DNA of 36,635 nucleotides from a virus (IMGVR_UViG_3300042516_001240:1-36635), one strand, 5' to 3'; shown: positions 5,838 to 14,365, numbered from the stretch's first letter. The notes: generated from the sequence alone by a model not told the origin. Translations and numbers: made by a program.

Positions 5838-6411
5838 CGTGATTTATGTGCTTAATTCTGTCGTCTAGACCAATAAAACCGCCATTGATCTTTTTGGTCA
5901 TGGTTTTGTAGTCACGAACATCTGCAAATTGGTTGAGTTTCTGGGTATTCCAGAACCAACCAGCAGTGAGAGCCGCATACATTGGAGTTGCAACCAAATC
6001 AGGCTCCATCACAAAATCCACCCCTAGAGCTTGCCCTGCATGATAGTAATTAGCATGGCCTGTCAACTGGATGCAACCCCTGCCTCTGAAACGATATCCA
6101 TCACCAGAGGCTTCATCCCTGTTTCCCATACGTGAGCTGTAAACAGTATTGGCAATAGCCTTTGGATTACGAGCGCACATCTGTGCTTTGGTAGCATCAA
6201 AGCGTTTAGGCCATAACTTTTGCAGAGCTTCTGCACGATAGTTCAGGTTCTCCTCTAAGATCTTAAAATTACCGCACTCATGGCTACATTGACCAATAAA
6301 CGATGCTTGGCGTACTGGAGTACTGATATCAAAACGCTCAAAAGTTGCGTTCAAAGCATCAACCCATTGCTCACCAATGTGTAGCTTTGCAAGTTGTTCT
6401 TTATTTACCAT
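5815..6411 (-). CDS. Endolysin, glycoside hydrolase family 19 type
   Basis: A 198-residue chitinase-like (GH19) lysozyme that cuts the glycan strands of peptidoglycan to release progeny. The catalytic region is GQCSHECGNFKILEE, with the acid Glu at about residue 45 and the second Glu at 53-54; YRFRGRGCIQLTG (106-118) is the conserved substrate-groove loop, and the C-terminus has TKKINGGFIGLDDR. There is no signal peptide or separate wall-binding domain, so export should depend on a holin. It is the most downstream gene of the lysis block, overlapping Rz by 11 bases. Confidence 0.93.
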   Translation of the reverse strand: MVNKEQLAKLHIGEQWVDALNATFERFDISTPVRQASFIGQCSHECGNFKILEENLNYRAEALQKLWPKRFDATKAQMCARNPKAIANTVYSSRMGNRDEASGDGYRFRGRGCIQLTGHANYYHAGQALGVDFVMEPDLVATPMYAALTAGWFWNTQKLNQFADVRDYKTMTKKINGGFIGLDDRIKHINHAMQVLTA

Positions 6412-6895
6412 TTAACAAATTCCTTACATCGTTATAAGCATCTATACAGGCATTTAGTTGGGCAGTGTTTCTATCACCCTGAGCAACTATTTCTGCGATG
6501 GCTTGGAGGGTTGCTCGCTCGGCATCAGAAGCTTGGTCAACCTGTCTGTCAGGTTCACTTCTTGTTTCTGGATTTGTGGGGGCAGCGGGGGTACTTGCGG
6601 GGGCTTGTACACAACTGGCGGTGGGGAGGCGCACCCTACCAGCACGAATGGCAGAATCCAAAGCACTTTGTTTTTGATTGACAACATTTGTAGTCTCCTG
6701 AAGTTTGGTGGCAGTAGAGTTAATTTGCTCAGTAAGTTTCAGTTCAGTCTGACGAGATTCCTCATTCTTCCGAGCAATCTCAATCTGCATTTCAGCATCA
6801 CGATCTGACCATCCGAAATGGTATCCACCACGATATGTACCAAATAAGATCACGAATGACCCAACCAGTAGCCAAGGAAGTGGTATGCCAAACAT
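6401..6895 (-). CDS. Rz: Inner-membrane spanin subunit (Rz-like)
   Basis: A 164-residue protein with an N-terminal membrane anchor (about 6-24, PWLLVGSFVILFGTYRGGY), then a long charged coiled coil (about 35-85) and a C-terminal periplasmic segment ending NACIDAYNDVRNLLNGK, as in many Rz proteins. Rz and Rz1 span the periplasm and fuse the inner and outer membranes in the last step of lysis of Gram-negative hosts. The Rz1 partner is embedded in a different frame at 6487-6687. The ATG directly follows the stop of the 168-residue membrane protein. Confidence 0.88.
   Translation of the reverse strand: MFGIPLPWLLVGSFVILFGTYRGGYHFGWSDRDAEMQIEIARKNEESRQTELKLTEQINSTATKLQETTNVVNQKQSALDSAIRAGRVRLPTASCVQAPASTPAAPTNPETRSEPDRQVDQASDAERATLQAIAEIVAQGDRNTAQLNACIDAYNDVRNLLNGK
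6487..6687 (-). CDS. Rz1: Outer-membrane spanin lipoprotein (Rz1-like), nested in Rz
   Basis: A 66-residue lipoprotein wholly inside Rz in another frame. It has a basic N-terminus, a hydrophobic segment and the lipobox LVGC with Cys19 as lipidation site. The mature part is very proline-rich (SPPPVVYKPPQVPPLPPQ), which is diagnostic of Rz1. AGGAG lies eight bases before the ATG, so it has its own translation start. The full nesting is known from lambda-like systems and explains the low-complexity Ala/Pro/Thr stretch of Rz in the same DNA. Confidence 0.9.
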   Translation of the reverse strand: MLSIKNKVLWILPFVLVGCASPPPVVYKPPQVPPLPPQIQKQEVNLTDRLTKLLMPSEQPSKPSQK

Positions 6896-7401
6896 TAGTC
6901 AACCTCTTTTCTTGCCATAGCTAAATGCTCACGATATTCATTGTCTTCCATGTGGTCTGGAGGAGTGCTTGGAGGTGGCGGTGGAGTCCAAGATTCATCC
7001 AACTCAGGATTAACCCACTTAGGAAGGTCACTGGAAGGCGCTGTCAATGTGTAAGTTGGTTGTTGACCAGAAACGCTTGTAACGCTCGTTTGTGGTGGGC
7101 AGGTAGGTTGTGTTGTACTAGGTGGATTTGAAGGCTTGATGGCGTTATTAACGGCTCCTACAGCCCTTTTGGACATAACTCCACCAATTCCACCAACAAT
7201 CAGCAGAACAATGTCGTTCAGCATCTTGGTATATGCTTGGTCAATAGGAGCCATTGACTTGATTGGTTGTGTCACAAAGGTGACAGAGTACAAAAGTGCA
7301 ATAACAATAAAACACAAGATCAGGGTGACTATGACAACCACAAAGCCCCAAACTCGTACTTCAATGTCTTCAGGGGTTAGGTTTTTCTGATTGGACATCA
7401 T
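6895..7401 (-). CDS. Two-TM membrane protein with proline-rich tail, possible holin
   Basis: A 168-residue protein with a strong transmembrane segment at about 18-44 (FVVVIVTLILCFIVIALLYS), a second at about 61-77 (LNDIVLLIVGGIGGVMS), and a long polar tail rich in Pro, Ser and Thr that includes WTPPPPPSTPP. It lies directly upstream of Rz in the lysis block, which suits a holin or holin-like protein, but the long tail is atypical for small holins. GGAG sits ten bases before the first of two consecutive ATGs. Its first 32 bases overlap the lipoprotein gene. Confidence 0.7.
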   Translation of the reverse strand: MMSNQKNLTPEDIEVRVWGFVVVIVTLILCFIVIALLYSVTFVTQPIKSMAPIDQAYTKMLNDIVLLIVGGIGGVMSKRAVGAVNNAIKPSNPPSTTQPTCPPQTSVTSVSGQQPTYTLTAPSSDLPKWVNPELDESWTPPPPPSTPPDHMEDNEYREHLAMARKEVD

Positions 7402-7570
7402 TAACTTTTTTCTCCAAGATTGGTGCTACCAGATATTCTGGACACATTTGAGTAAATAGACACTTAGGCTTCTGACATTGCTCTAAATGGAAGTTGTCTG
7501 GGTTCTGACATGGATATCGATAAACATCTTTGCATCCAGTTAAAAGTAACACTAAGAACAGATATCTCAT
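7370..7570 (-). CDS. Small Cys-rich lipoprotein
   Basis: A 66-residue lipoprotein precursor: MRYLFLVLLLTGC, with Cys13 as lipid acceptor in an L-T-G-C lipobox. The mature chain has several Cys (YPCQNPDNF, LEQCQKPKCL, MCPEYL), which could form disulfides in the periplasm. I remember similar short lipoproteins next to lysis genes of other phages. It might act in superinfection exclusion or in lysis. The start is fixed by an ATGA overlap with the 58-residue gene. Confidence 0.8.
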   Translation of the reverse strand: MRYLFLVLLLTGCKDVYRYPCQNPDNFHLEQCQKPKCLFTQMCPEYLVAPILEKKVNDVQSEKPNP

Positions 7571-7743
7571 GCCATTACATCCACTTGAGAAGCCTTAACC
7601 CATTGAGTTTTGATCTCTTGGGCTTTTTGTTGATGCTGGACCTGATGGTTCAACTCTGCCAACCTTTGCATATTTTGTTGGTGGATCACCCTATGAGCCT
7701 CCCATAGCATACGAGCATTCTCTTGATAAGTGGTAATTTTCAT
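7567..7743 (-). CDS. Small Gln-rich helical protein (58 aa)
   Basis: A 58-residue soluble protein, almost certainly one long helix or coiled coil, rich in Gln, His and Ala (HQQNMQRLAELNHQVQHQQK). It overlaps both neighbours as ATGA, so it belongs to the coupled chain of small genes between the internal virion genes and lysis genes. No signal or membrane segment is present. Function unknown. Confidence 0.7.
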   Translation of the reverse strand: MKITTYQENARMLWEAHRVIHQQNMQRLAELNHQVQHQQKAQEIKTQWVKASQVDVMA

Positions 7744-7889
7744 AACCCAATCTTTCCAAGTAAAAGGTTAACAATCTTGTCTGACAAATCATCAGGCAAG
7801 AACCTTAAGAATCCTAGAAACCACCAAGCAGCGCACCCGTAGCAGAACACCCTGCAAAACAAGTCGAATTGCTTCTGGTACTCGTTCAT
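7740..7889 (-). CDS. Small membrane protein (49 aa)
   Basis: A 49-residue protein with an aromatic and cysteine-rich hydrophobic segment (about 9-31, FDLFCRVFCYGCAAWWFLGF) and an amphipathic C-terminus. It is a single-span membrane protein or membrane-associated peptide. ATGA overlaps on both sides make it a real member of the small-gene chain. It is a possible holin or antiholin by size, without proof. Confidence 0.65.
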   Translation of the reverse strand: MNEYQKQFDLFCRVFCYGCAAWWFLGFLRFLPDDLSDKIVNLLLGKIGL

Positions 7890-8380
7890 CTACCACAACC
7901 GCCCTTCGGACATAAACTCATCAACTCATTGATACCAATAAAGACCAGTAGTAGAACAAAAGCAACACCACCAACAATCATGGCTATCTCTTGCATTTCT
8001 TCTTCTTTAGCCTTGGCCTTCTTTTCCTCGGCCTTCAATGCTGCCATCTCTTTGGCATCATCCCTGTCCATCTCAGCTTGACGGGCCTTGATCTTGTTCC
8101 AGACATCAATCTTTCCTGTCTGCATGAACAACATCTTTAACTCTTCCTCAAAGGCTCTGGCTTGCTCTAGTGCCATCTCAATCTGAAGAGCAGCACCCAT
8201 GTTCGAGCCTTTCTTCTCCCTCTTTGCTTGAAGCATGGCCTTTGTTGCTTGACTCTTAGCATCAAACATCTTGCCAATCATGGGGGCAAGACCACCTAAA
8301 TCGTTGGCTACCTTACTAGCCTTCTTAACCATTGAAATGGCACTCTGTAGGCCATTTAGAGCTGTGATTGGATCAATCAT
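7886..8380 (-). CDS. Coiled-coil protein with C-terminal membrane anchor
   Basis: A 164-residue protein that starts MIDPITALNGLQSAISMVKK. The ATG at 8380 is chosen over 8401 because it overlaps the preceding small gene as ATGA. A central charged coiled coil (about 75-130, KKAKAKEEEMQE) leads to a transmembrane segment near the C-terminus (about 131-151, IAMIVGGVAFVLLLVFIG) and a short Cys/Gly tail. The layout, soluble helices then tail anchor, suggests a virion-associated or lysis-accessory membrane protein. Similar proteins are seen near internal virion genes of other podoviruses as I recall. Function unknown. Confidence 0.75.
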   Translation of the reverse strand: MIDPITALNGLQSAISMVKKASKVANDLGGLAPMIGKMFDAKSQATKAMLQAKREKKGSNMGAALQIEMALEQARAFEEELKMLFMQTGKIDVWNKIKARQAEMDRDDAKEMAALKAEEKKAKAKEEEMQEIAMIVGGVAFVLLLVFIGINELMSLCPKGGCGR

Positions 8381-8496
8381 TTCTTCTCTACCTTCTTCCA
8401 TTCAATACAGTAGACCCTGCGGTTGTAAACATCTCCAACCCAAGTCCACTTAACACACCTGTATTCAATAGATACAGCCAGTAAAAAACTAATCAT
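8377..8496 (-). CDS. Tiny protein (39 aa)
   Basis: A 39-residue product (MISFLLAVSIEYRCVKWTWV at the start) with a short hydrophobic N-terminus and a basic C-terminus. It overlaps the 30-residue gene upstream and the coiled-coil gene downstream, each as ATGA. The overlap pattern is the main evidence that it is translated. Function unknown. Confidence 0.55.
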   Translation of the reverse strand: MISFLLAVSIEYRCVKWTWVGDVYNRRVYCIEWKKVEKK

Positions 8497-8585
8497 ATCC
8501 AAGCCCAAATTATTATGGATAAACTCCAAATGACAAGGGCAACCATACTGACTGCCGCAATAGTTGCAAGCAGCCAGTCTTTCAT
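8493..8585 (-). CDS. Tiny single-span membrane peptide (30 aa)
   Basis: A 30-residue peptide that is almost all transmembrane: MKDWLLATIAAVSMVALVIW then SLSIIIWAWI. It starts one base after the stop of the 819-residue virion gene and overlaps the next gene as ATGA. Size and hydrophobicity suit a membrane-targeting lysis modulator or an exclusion peptide, but there is no direct evidence. Confidence 0.6.
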   Translation of the reverse strand: MKDWLLATIAAVSMVALVIWSLSIIIWAWI

Positions 8586-8586
8586 G

Positions 8587-11046
8587 TTATCTAAACAGGT
8601 CTAAAAGACCCTTAATAGGTTTCTGTGGAACAAATTGATCTGGGTTATTTACAGATTCATTCATTGCTTGACCCATTGCTGTCCCCATACCGCCAGCTCC
8701 TTGTAATTGTTCACCAAGTAAGAATCGAGTTCCAGTTTGGCTAGAAAGTGCATTAGCTAATCTGTTTGCACCTACTGGCACAGCGGCAGCAGATGCGGCA
8801 CTAATTAATCCAGTGCCAAATCCACCCATCCCTAAACCTTCAGCAATCTGACCACCCAGGCCAAAACCACCTGCAATACCACTTCCACCCGCTACATAAG
8901 GCAATAGTGCTGCACCAGTTGCAGGTGCTACCTTTGGTGTAACAGCACCACGAGTTGTATCAACAATGTCTCTCAACAAAGTTATTTCATCTAAAAGTGC
9001 AGGGTTATCTGCAAATGCAACACGTTGTGCAGTTGGACTATCTGGTCTGCCAAGATTCAAAGTTCTTGTAAATGCAGGTGCTGAGAAACCAGTAGCCGCA
9101 TCAGGATTAATAGCTCTGTTTCTAGCTTCATTCAAGATAGAGTATTGAGCCGCTTGTTTACCAGTTGGTGACATCAAGCTAAAAGCAAGTTCTGCCGTTG
9201 CAGGATTCTTGTCAAAACTAAAGTTTTGCGCTACCAAATCAATATCATTTTGTGGTGTCTTGCTAGATACAAGCTTGTAGATGTTTGAATCTTGTCTAAA
9301 AGGCAAAACAGTCTCTTTAAATTGAGCCATTGCCTTTTGGTGTTGTGCGCCAGCAGGTGTGGTCAATGGAAGACCATCAGGACCAAATCCAGGTGTTGCC
9401 CATACATCCACATCATCAGCTAAACCTTTGTATAGTTGATTTATTGAATTTAACTGTTTCTCGCTATAAGAGCCAGGCACAAGACCCTTACGAACACGTT
9501 CCATTTCAGAAAAAACTGTAGATTGCAAATCACGCAATTCTCTGTAAGAACCACCGCCATTTTGAATCAATGTATTTAGCTTCTCAATAGTTTTTTCAAT
9601 GACAGGAGTCTGAGAGGTAGATGGAAATTGATTGATAACATCAATTGTTGCTTGGTTTGTATTACGCAACGGGATGATGTCATTACCAGCCAAAGCCTCT
9701 GCTTGCTTAAATTCAGGGCTTACATTTGATTTAGCAGTTTGATATTGTTTACGTAAGTCGTCAGCAATAATCTTCTTCTCGCCACCTTCAGACATTCTTG
9801 ATGGCTTAAGGTTTTCAGTAGTTTTTTCAATTAACTTTTTAACTTGATCTGCTTTTGTTTGATTTGAGGATTCTTTTGAAAAACCCAATTGACGCAATTT
9901 GTCAATAGTCCCTGCACCTGGGCCACCAACATCACCAACATCTACATTAACACCACGTTGGCGAGCAGATTCAATAAGTTGTCCTGATACTGGTTCACGA
10001 TATTGTGTGCCTGTTGGAACATTACCCGCTCTAGCGGCAACAGCACTAGCAGGTAAACCTGCCGCCAAGTTAATGCCAAGCAATGCCAATGGGTTATTGA
10101 TATCAAACTGACTACGAGCAGTCTCAGCAGCTCCAGTACCAACAGTAGCACCTGCCACTTGAGCAACAGGTTGAGCCGCTAAACCCTGACCAACTGCCTG
10201 AGTAGTCGCTCTTCCAGATTGTTGCAATATGCCACCAAGACCACCAGTTGCAGGAATACCTGCTACCGCACGAGTCACATTGCCAATGCCACGTTCAAAG
10301 TTTGTCTGTGGTTGTGGCAAACCAAGCATAGTTGCAATGTTTGACATGGACTGACTTGGAGTACCAAGTTGACTACCAGTAGCCCTGTTAATCAACATAT
10401 TCAAAGGTGTGCCAACAATGTCAGCAACCTGACCAATACCTTCAAGGCCATAGCGAGCAGTTAAGCCTACCTGACGGGCAACAGAGTCTTGATTCTGTCT
10501 TACAGGTGCTTTGGGTACTATTTGTTGTCCAAGTTGAGATGGATCAACATCACGATAACCAGCATTTTGCTGTTGCTCTGGTGTAGCCATGCCTCTCAGA
10601 TCAATTTTTGGTGTTGCTTGACCAAGCATAGATGGGTCAATATCACGAAAAGTAGCCATGTTTGTACCTACAACTTTCTGTACGTAGTTTTGCGTTTCTT
10701 TGAATGGAGGAACACCACCATACTTCTCAACATTGCTAGGTCCTGCGTTATAAGCGGCAGCAACCAATGTAGGATCTTGAAATCTTTGTGTTAACTGGCC
10801 TAGATATTTAACACCACCTCTGATGTTATCTTTCCAATCCATTCGGTTGACACCAAGATCTTTGGCAGTTGCGCTCATCAACTGCATAGGTCCATAAGCA
10901 CGATCATTAAACCTTGTTTTAGGACCTATAGCGTTAAACGAACCACCAGACTCAGTTTCTACAATCTTTTGCACCAAAGAAAAAGGAACGCCTTGCCTTT
11001 CGGCTTCTTGCCTAGCAAACTCGTAAACTTGTTCTTTGGTAGCCAT
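8587..11046 (-). CDS. Internal virion protein with lytic transglycosylase domain
   Basis: An 819-residue protein. Residues 1-130 form an SLT-type lytic transglycosylase: VQKIVETESGGSFNAIGP with catalytic Glu near 32, AYGPMQLM (50-57), AAYNAGP (97-103) and QNYVQKVVG. The middle (about 380-600) is helical and charged; about 730-790 is Gly/Ala-rich and hydrophobic (PYVAGGSGIAGGFGLGG), possibly membrane-inserting. Such proteins are ejected with the DNA and open the peptidoglycan for genome entry in podoviruses. It follows two other large probable ejection proteins in the same strand. It is not the endolysin, which is the GH19 protein at 5815-6411. Confidence 0.88.
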   Translation of the reverse strand: MATKEQVYEFARQEAERQGVPFSLVQKIVETESGGSFNAIGPKTRFNDRAYGPMQLMSATAKDLGVNRMDWKDNIRGGVKYLGQLTQRFQDPTLVAAAYNAGPSNVEKYGGVPPFKETQNYVQKVVGTNMATFRDIDPSMLGQATPKIDLRGMATPEQQQNAGYRDVDPSQLGQQIVPKAPVRQNQDSVARQVGLTARYGLEGIGQVADIVGTPLNMLINRATGSQLGTPSQSMSNIATMLGLPQPQTNFERGIGNVTRAVAGIPATGGLGGILQQSGRATTQAVGQGLAAQPVAQVAGATVGTGAAETARSQFDINNPLALLGINLAAGLPASAVAARAGNVPTGTQYREPVSGQLIESARQRGVNVDVGDVGGPGAGTIDKLRQLGFSKESSNQTKADQVKKLIEKTTENLKPSRMSEGGEKKIIADDLRKQYQTAKSNVSPEFKQAEALAGNDIIPLRNTNQATIDVINQFPSTSQTPVIEKTIEKLNTLIQNGGGSYRELRDLQSTVFSEMERVRKGLVPGSYSEKQLNSINQLYKGLADDVDVWATPGFGPDGLPLTTPAGAQHQKAMAQFKETVLPFRQDSNIYKLVSSKTPQNDIDLVAQNFSFDKNPATAELAFSLMSPTGKQAAQYSILNEARNRAINPDAATGFSAPAFTRTLNLGRPDSPTAQRVAFADNPALLDEITLLRDIVDTTRGAVTPKVAPATGAALLPYVAGGSGIAGGFGLGGQIAEGLGMGGFGTGLISAASAAAVPVGANRLANALSSQTGTRFLLGEQLQGAGGMGTAMGQAMNESVNNPDQFVPQKPIKGLLDLFR

Positions 11047-12479
11047 TAGTCATAAACCCTGAAAACGCCATTTGGCAATTGATAAGCAGTTTTACCTCTG
11101 TCAGGACCACTTGTCACAGGGAAACTAGGCAAATACTTACGCAATTTAGGATCTTCAAAAATTGATGCACTACCTTGTGGAGTTTGTGACCATTTCTCAA
11201 CCACATCAGGCACAGGATTCTTGGTTACATAGTTGTAATAATCCTTCTTGCGCTGATTTGCAACCCTAGTAACATCTAAGTAATATTGGACAGCTTCTTT
11301 AGGATTTGTAATTTGTGGTCCACGAGATGCACTAAATTGAATATCTTTATCAGAAGTTGCACCAACTAAATCTTGGATGTTGGCAGAAGCTACATCAGCA
11401 ACAGATTGCAAGAACAAAGGGGAATCAACTGCCACTGCTTTTGCTCTTTCACCACCAATTCCCAAGCCACTTGCAATAGCCGCAGCTTCAGACTTAAATG
11501 CCGCAAACTTACCTGGCTCAAACGCACCACGATTGATAATGTTTTGCAGGTTTTGCAAACTTGCATCAGAGCTTGAAGCCGCTTGGAATCCTTTAAAAGC
11601 CGCTTCTCTGATTGGCTTGTAACCTTCAAAAGCTTGAACTTCAGAAGGAGACAGTGCTGTTGGTTGACCTAATGCTTGTGCTTCAGTAACACGCTGTGTT
11701 CGGCCTGTTGCTGGAACAACAATATTAGTAGGTGTTGTTTCTAAAGTTGCTCTACCTTGACCTAATCTTTGATTGTAATTTAGTGTTTGCTCTGCCTGAG
11801 CGCCACCAGGAAGTATGTTAGTAAAGAATGCTCCAGTTGGGTCAATACCAAGTTGTTGATTTGGCCTAACTTCAGGCAATGTAGTAGCAAGTTTTGCTTG
11901 CACTCCTCCAACTACAGGCATAGACTCAAATCTACCAGTTCTGCTGTTGTATTGGGTTTGAATTTGATCTCTTTGTTGCGGCAAAGACCCAATAATATTT
12001 CCTTGGTTGTCAACACGCAAACCATCAACAAATGTTGGTTGCATTGCTTTCAATGTTTCACGAATTTGTGGTTGTGCAGGATTACCAGACAAGCGCAATG
12101 AGTCTGACAATGCTCTGTTGAAATCAATAGGTGCATTCAAAATGTCTATTTGGTTTTGACCTGCGGCAACAGTAGGACCACGGCCTCCTGCCGCTAATGC
12201 TCGTTGACCTGCTTGAGATGGAGTTGGAGCATATTGCTCTAAGAAACTACCAACTTCACCACGCTGACGTTGTCTCTCTTTCATCTCAGAAATAGCTTTT
12301 TGACCACTAATGTACTGATCAGGTACAGACATAGCAGACCTTAAGCCCATTGCAGGATCATTGCTTAACAAAGAGCCTAGCAAGAACTGAGTTGTAGCTT
12401 GCTTTTGCAAACTTTCTTTCTCAGTATCACTAAGACCAGTAAGTGCCGCATCAGACAGCAAACCAAAATTGAAAGCCAT
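11046..12479 (-). CDS. Putative internal virion (ejection) protein
   Basis: A 477-residue protein starting MAFNFGLLSDAALTGLSDTE, with Gln/Ala/Thr-rich sequence, no membrane segment and no known catalytic motif. Its C-terminal half is helical (LQNLQNIINRGAFEPGKFAA; YYLDVTRVANQRKKDYYN). It overlaps the transglycosylase gene by one base (ATG/stop) and follows the 624-residue repeat protein by nine bases. The set of three consecutive large proteins before the lysis genes resembles the internal core or ejectosome blocks of podoviruses, so a virion role is likely. Confidence 0.65.
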   Translation of the reverse strand: MAFNFGLLSDAALTGLSDTEKESLQKQATTQFLLGSLLSNDPAMGLRSAMSVPDQYISGQKAISEMKERQRQRGEVGSFLEQYAPTPSQAGQRALAAGGRGPTVAAGQNQIDILNAPIDFNRALSDSLRLSGNPAQPQIRETLKAMQPTFVDGLRVDNQGNIIGSLPQQRDQIQTQYNSRTGRFESMPVVGGVQAKLATTLPEVRPNQQLGIDPTGAFFTNILPGGAQAEQTLNYNQRLGQGRATLETTPTNIVVPATGRTQRVTEAQALGQPTALSPSEVQAFEGYKPIREAAFKGFQAASSSDASLQNLQNIINRGAFEPGKFAAFKSEAAAIASGLGIGGERAKAVAVDSPLFLQSVADVASANIQDLVGATSDKDIQFSASRGPQITNPKEAVQYYLDVTRVANQRKKDYYNYVTKNPVPDVVEKWSQTPQGSASIFEDPKLRKYLPSFPVTSGPDRGKTAYQLPNGVFRVYD

Positions 12480-12488
12480 ATAAACTCC

Positions 12489-14363
12489 TTAAATACCAAG
12501 CGCACCAAGCAAACCTTGGCGTGAACCAGAAGTTGTTTGCATTCCAGATCCACCACCAATGTTGAGTCCCAACGCCTGATTGATAATCTGTTGTTGTTCC
12601 AAAGGCAGATTGCGGATTGCATCCAATTGCTGTTGTGTGTACTGCTGTTGGAATTGACCTTGAGCCGCCAAGTTCTGAGCGCCTTGGAAGCCCATCTGTT
12701 GAGCATTCTGAGCAATACCTGCCATTTGACCTGCGGCAGCTAAGTTCTGCTGATTACCCGCTAAACCTGCTTGTTGGTTAGCCAAGTTTGCTTGCAAGAA
12801 GTTTTGCTGATTAGCCAAACCTGCTTGTTGTGTCAAACCTGCTTGTTGAGCATTAGCCGCATTGATTGCCGCTTGGTTAGCCAAACCTGCCTGATTAAAT
12901 GCAGAAGCACCAAACTGACCTGCTTGGTTCAAAGCACCCATGTTTGCCAAGTTGGTTGCTTGTTGATTGCCCGCATTGAACTGAGCCATCTGGTTCTGTG
13001 CGGCAGCGTTCTGTGCGGCAATAGTGTTTTGAGCGCCAGCACCAAACTGAGCGGCTTGGTTGGCAGCGGCCTGAGTTGACAAACCTGCTTGCTGAAGTTG
13101 TTGGGCATTAAACTGAGCCATTTGGTTCTGTGCCGCTTGGTTTGACAAGTCTGCAACATTACCTGCTTGAGCGCCAAACTGAGCCGCCTGATTAGCCGCA
13201 GCTTGAGAGGCTAATCCTGCTTGTTGGAGGTTACCAACATTGAATTGTGCCATCTGATTCTGAGCCGCTTGGTTAGCCAGATTAGCTTGCTGTTGAGCTT
13301 GCATATTAGCTTGACCAGTAGTGACATCAACACCTTGATTAGCCAATGCCGCACGTAGACTTGCATCTTGGTTAGCCAAACCAAACTGACCAGACAGAGC
13401 CAAAGCCTGTTGGGTAGTGGCGGCATCTTGTGCTTGGTTAAGTTGTTGAGCTTGCATTGATCTAGATAAATCAGCTTCAGAAGCTTGTTGAGCGGCTTGG
13501 TAAGCGGCAGCGTTCTGTTGGGCAACCAAACGAGCGGCATTCTCACCAAAGGCTCGATTAGTCTCTGCTTCAGCAACACCTTGGCGTGAACCACCAAAGG
13601 CTCTAGCGGCAGTAGCACTAGCCGCAGTCTGTTGTTGTTGCAATTGTCTAGAACGCTCTAGATCTCTCAAAGATTGATTTGTGACCTCTTCAGTATAAGG
13701 ATTCATGTACTGCTGAACATTCTGGTTTAAGAATGAACCTGCTTGTACATCACGAATATTCTGACGAGCTTGTGGAGCAATCTGACCCAAAGCAGTAGAG
13801 GCTACTTGTTGACCAGAAACACCTGCCGCACCAACTTCACGAACAGTATCTCTATTCATCTGAGCGGCAAGAGCCTGTGCTGAAGGACCTGCTTGTTGTC
13901 CAGTAAATCCTAATGAGGTATAACCTTGACCCCTAGCAGTAGCGGCAGGACCTGCCTGTTGACCAGTAAAACCAAGAGACTGATAACCAGTGGCTTGTGC
14001 TTGTGTAGCAGGACCAGCAGAAGCTGATTGAGCCGTAGCAGGGTTATAGCCTGTCTGAGCCGCCATAGCAGATGGAGCTACTTGAGCGCCACCAAATTGC
14101 TGTGCTTGGACATTCTGAGGCTGATAGTTTGCCGCTCTGTTAGCGACATCAAATGAAGCACCAATACCTTGGAATATGGCATTATTTGGATTAGCAAAGT
14201 CTCTGGTTAACTGAGCTGCACGTGCTTGATCTGGGTTGTATCCCGCAAACTGGCGAGGAGCTAATTCTCCAGCAACATCTCTGGATGTTTGCACATTTTG
14301 CAAGTAAGCATCACGCAATGCAGGATCAAGCTGCGCTGTTTGTTGACTAGAACCACCAGACAT
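12489..14363 (-). CDS. Gln/Ala-rich repeat virion protein (hendecad repeats)
   Basis: A 624-residue protein. The ATG at 14363 is preferred over 14387, because GGAGGTG stands six bases before it and the longer form would overlap the previous gene. The N-terminal third is Gln/Ala/Gly-rich with short repeats (GFTGQQAGPSA). From about residue 360 to 550 an 11-residue pattern recurs (LANQAAQNQMA, QFNVGNLQQAG and so on), partly as a 44-residue unit. Such hendecads form long parallel helical bundles. Position between the gp10-like protein and the transglycosylase suggests an ejected core or tube-forming protein. No catalytic motif. Confidence 0.7.
   Translation of the reverse strand: MSGGSSQQTAQLDPALRDAYLQNVQTSRDVAGELAPRQFAGYNPDQARAAQLTRDFANPNNAIFQGIGASFDVANRAANYQPQNVQAQQFGGAQVAPSAMAAQTGYNPATAQSASAGPATQAQATGYQSLGFTGQQAGPAATARGQGYTSLGFTGQQAGPSAQALAAQMNRDTVREVGAAGVSGQQVASTALGQIAPQARQNIRDVQAGSFLNQNVQQYMNPYTEEVTNQSLRDLERSRQLQQQQTAASATAARAFGGSRQGVAEAETNRAFGENAARLVAQQNAAAYQAAQQASEADLSRSMQAQQLNQAQDAATTQQALALSGQFGLANQDASLRAALANQGVDVTTGQANMQAQQQANLANQAAQNQMAQFNVGNLQQAGLASQAAANQAAQFGAQAGNVADLSNQAAQNQMAQFNAQQLQQAGLSTQAAANQAAQFGAGAQNTIAAQNAAAQNQMAQFNAGNQQATNLANMGALNQAGQFGASAFNQAGLANQAAINAANAQQAGLTQQAGLANQQNFLQANLANQQAGLAGNQQNLAAAGQMAGIAQNAQQMGFQGAQNLAAQGQFQQQYTQQQLDAIRNLPLEQQQIINQALGLNIGGGSGMQTTSGSRQGLLGALGI
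12720..13285 (-). repeat. 11-codon (33-bp) repeats, partly as 132-bp units
   Basis: The coding sequence repeats with an 11-residue period about 17 times. Two of the larger 44-residue units are nearly identical, with LxxQAAQNQMAQFN, LQQAGLxxQAAANQAAQFGA shared. It lies inside the 624-residue virion protein gene and could support slippage or recombination that changes the length of the helical region. Boundaries are approximate. Confidence 0.75.
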
Positions 14364-14365
14364 AA

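Noticed and set aside
12929-13618. Long alternative frames within the repeat protein gene (82 and 135 codons)
   Set aside because: Low-complexity repeats rich in CAA and GCT-type codons create open frames in other phases; the products are Leu/Gln/Pro repeats without start signals.
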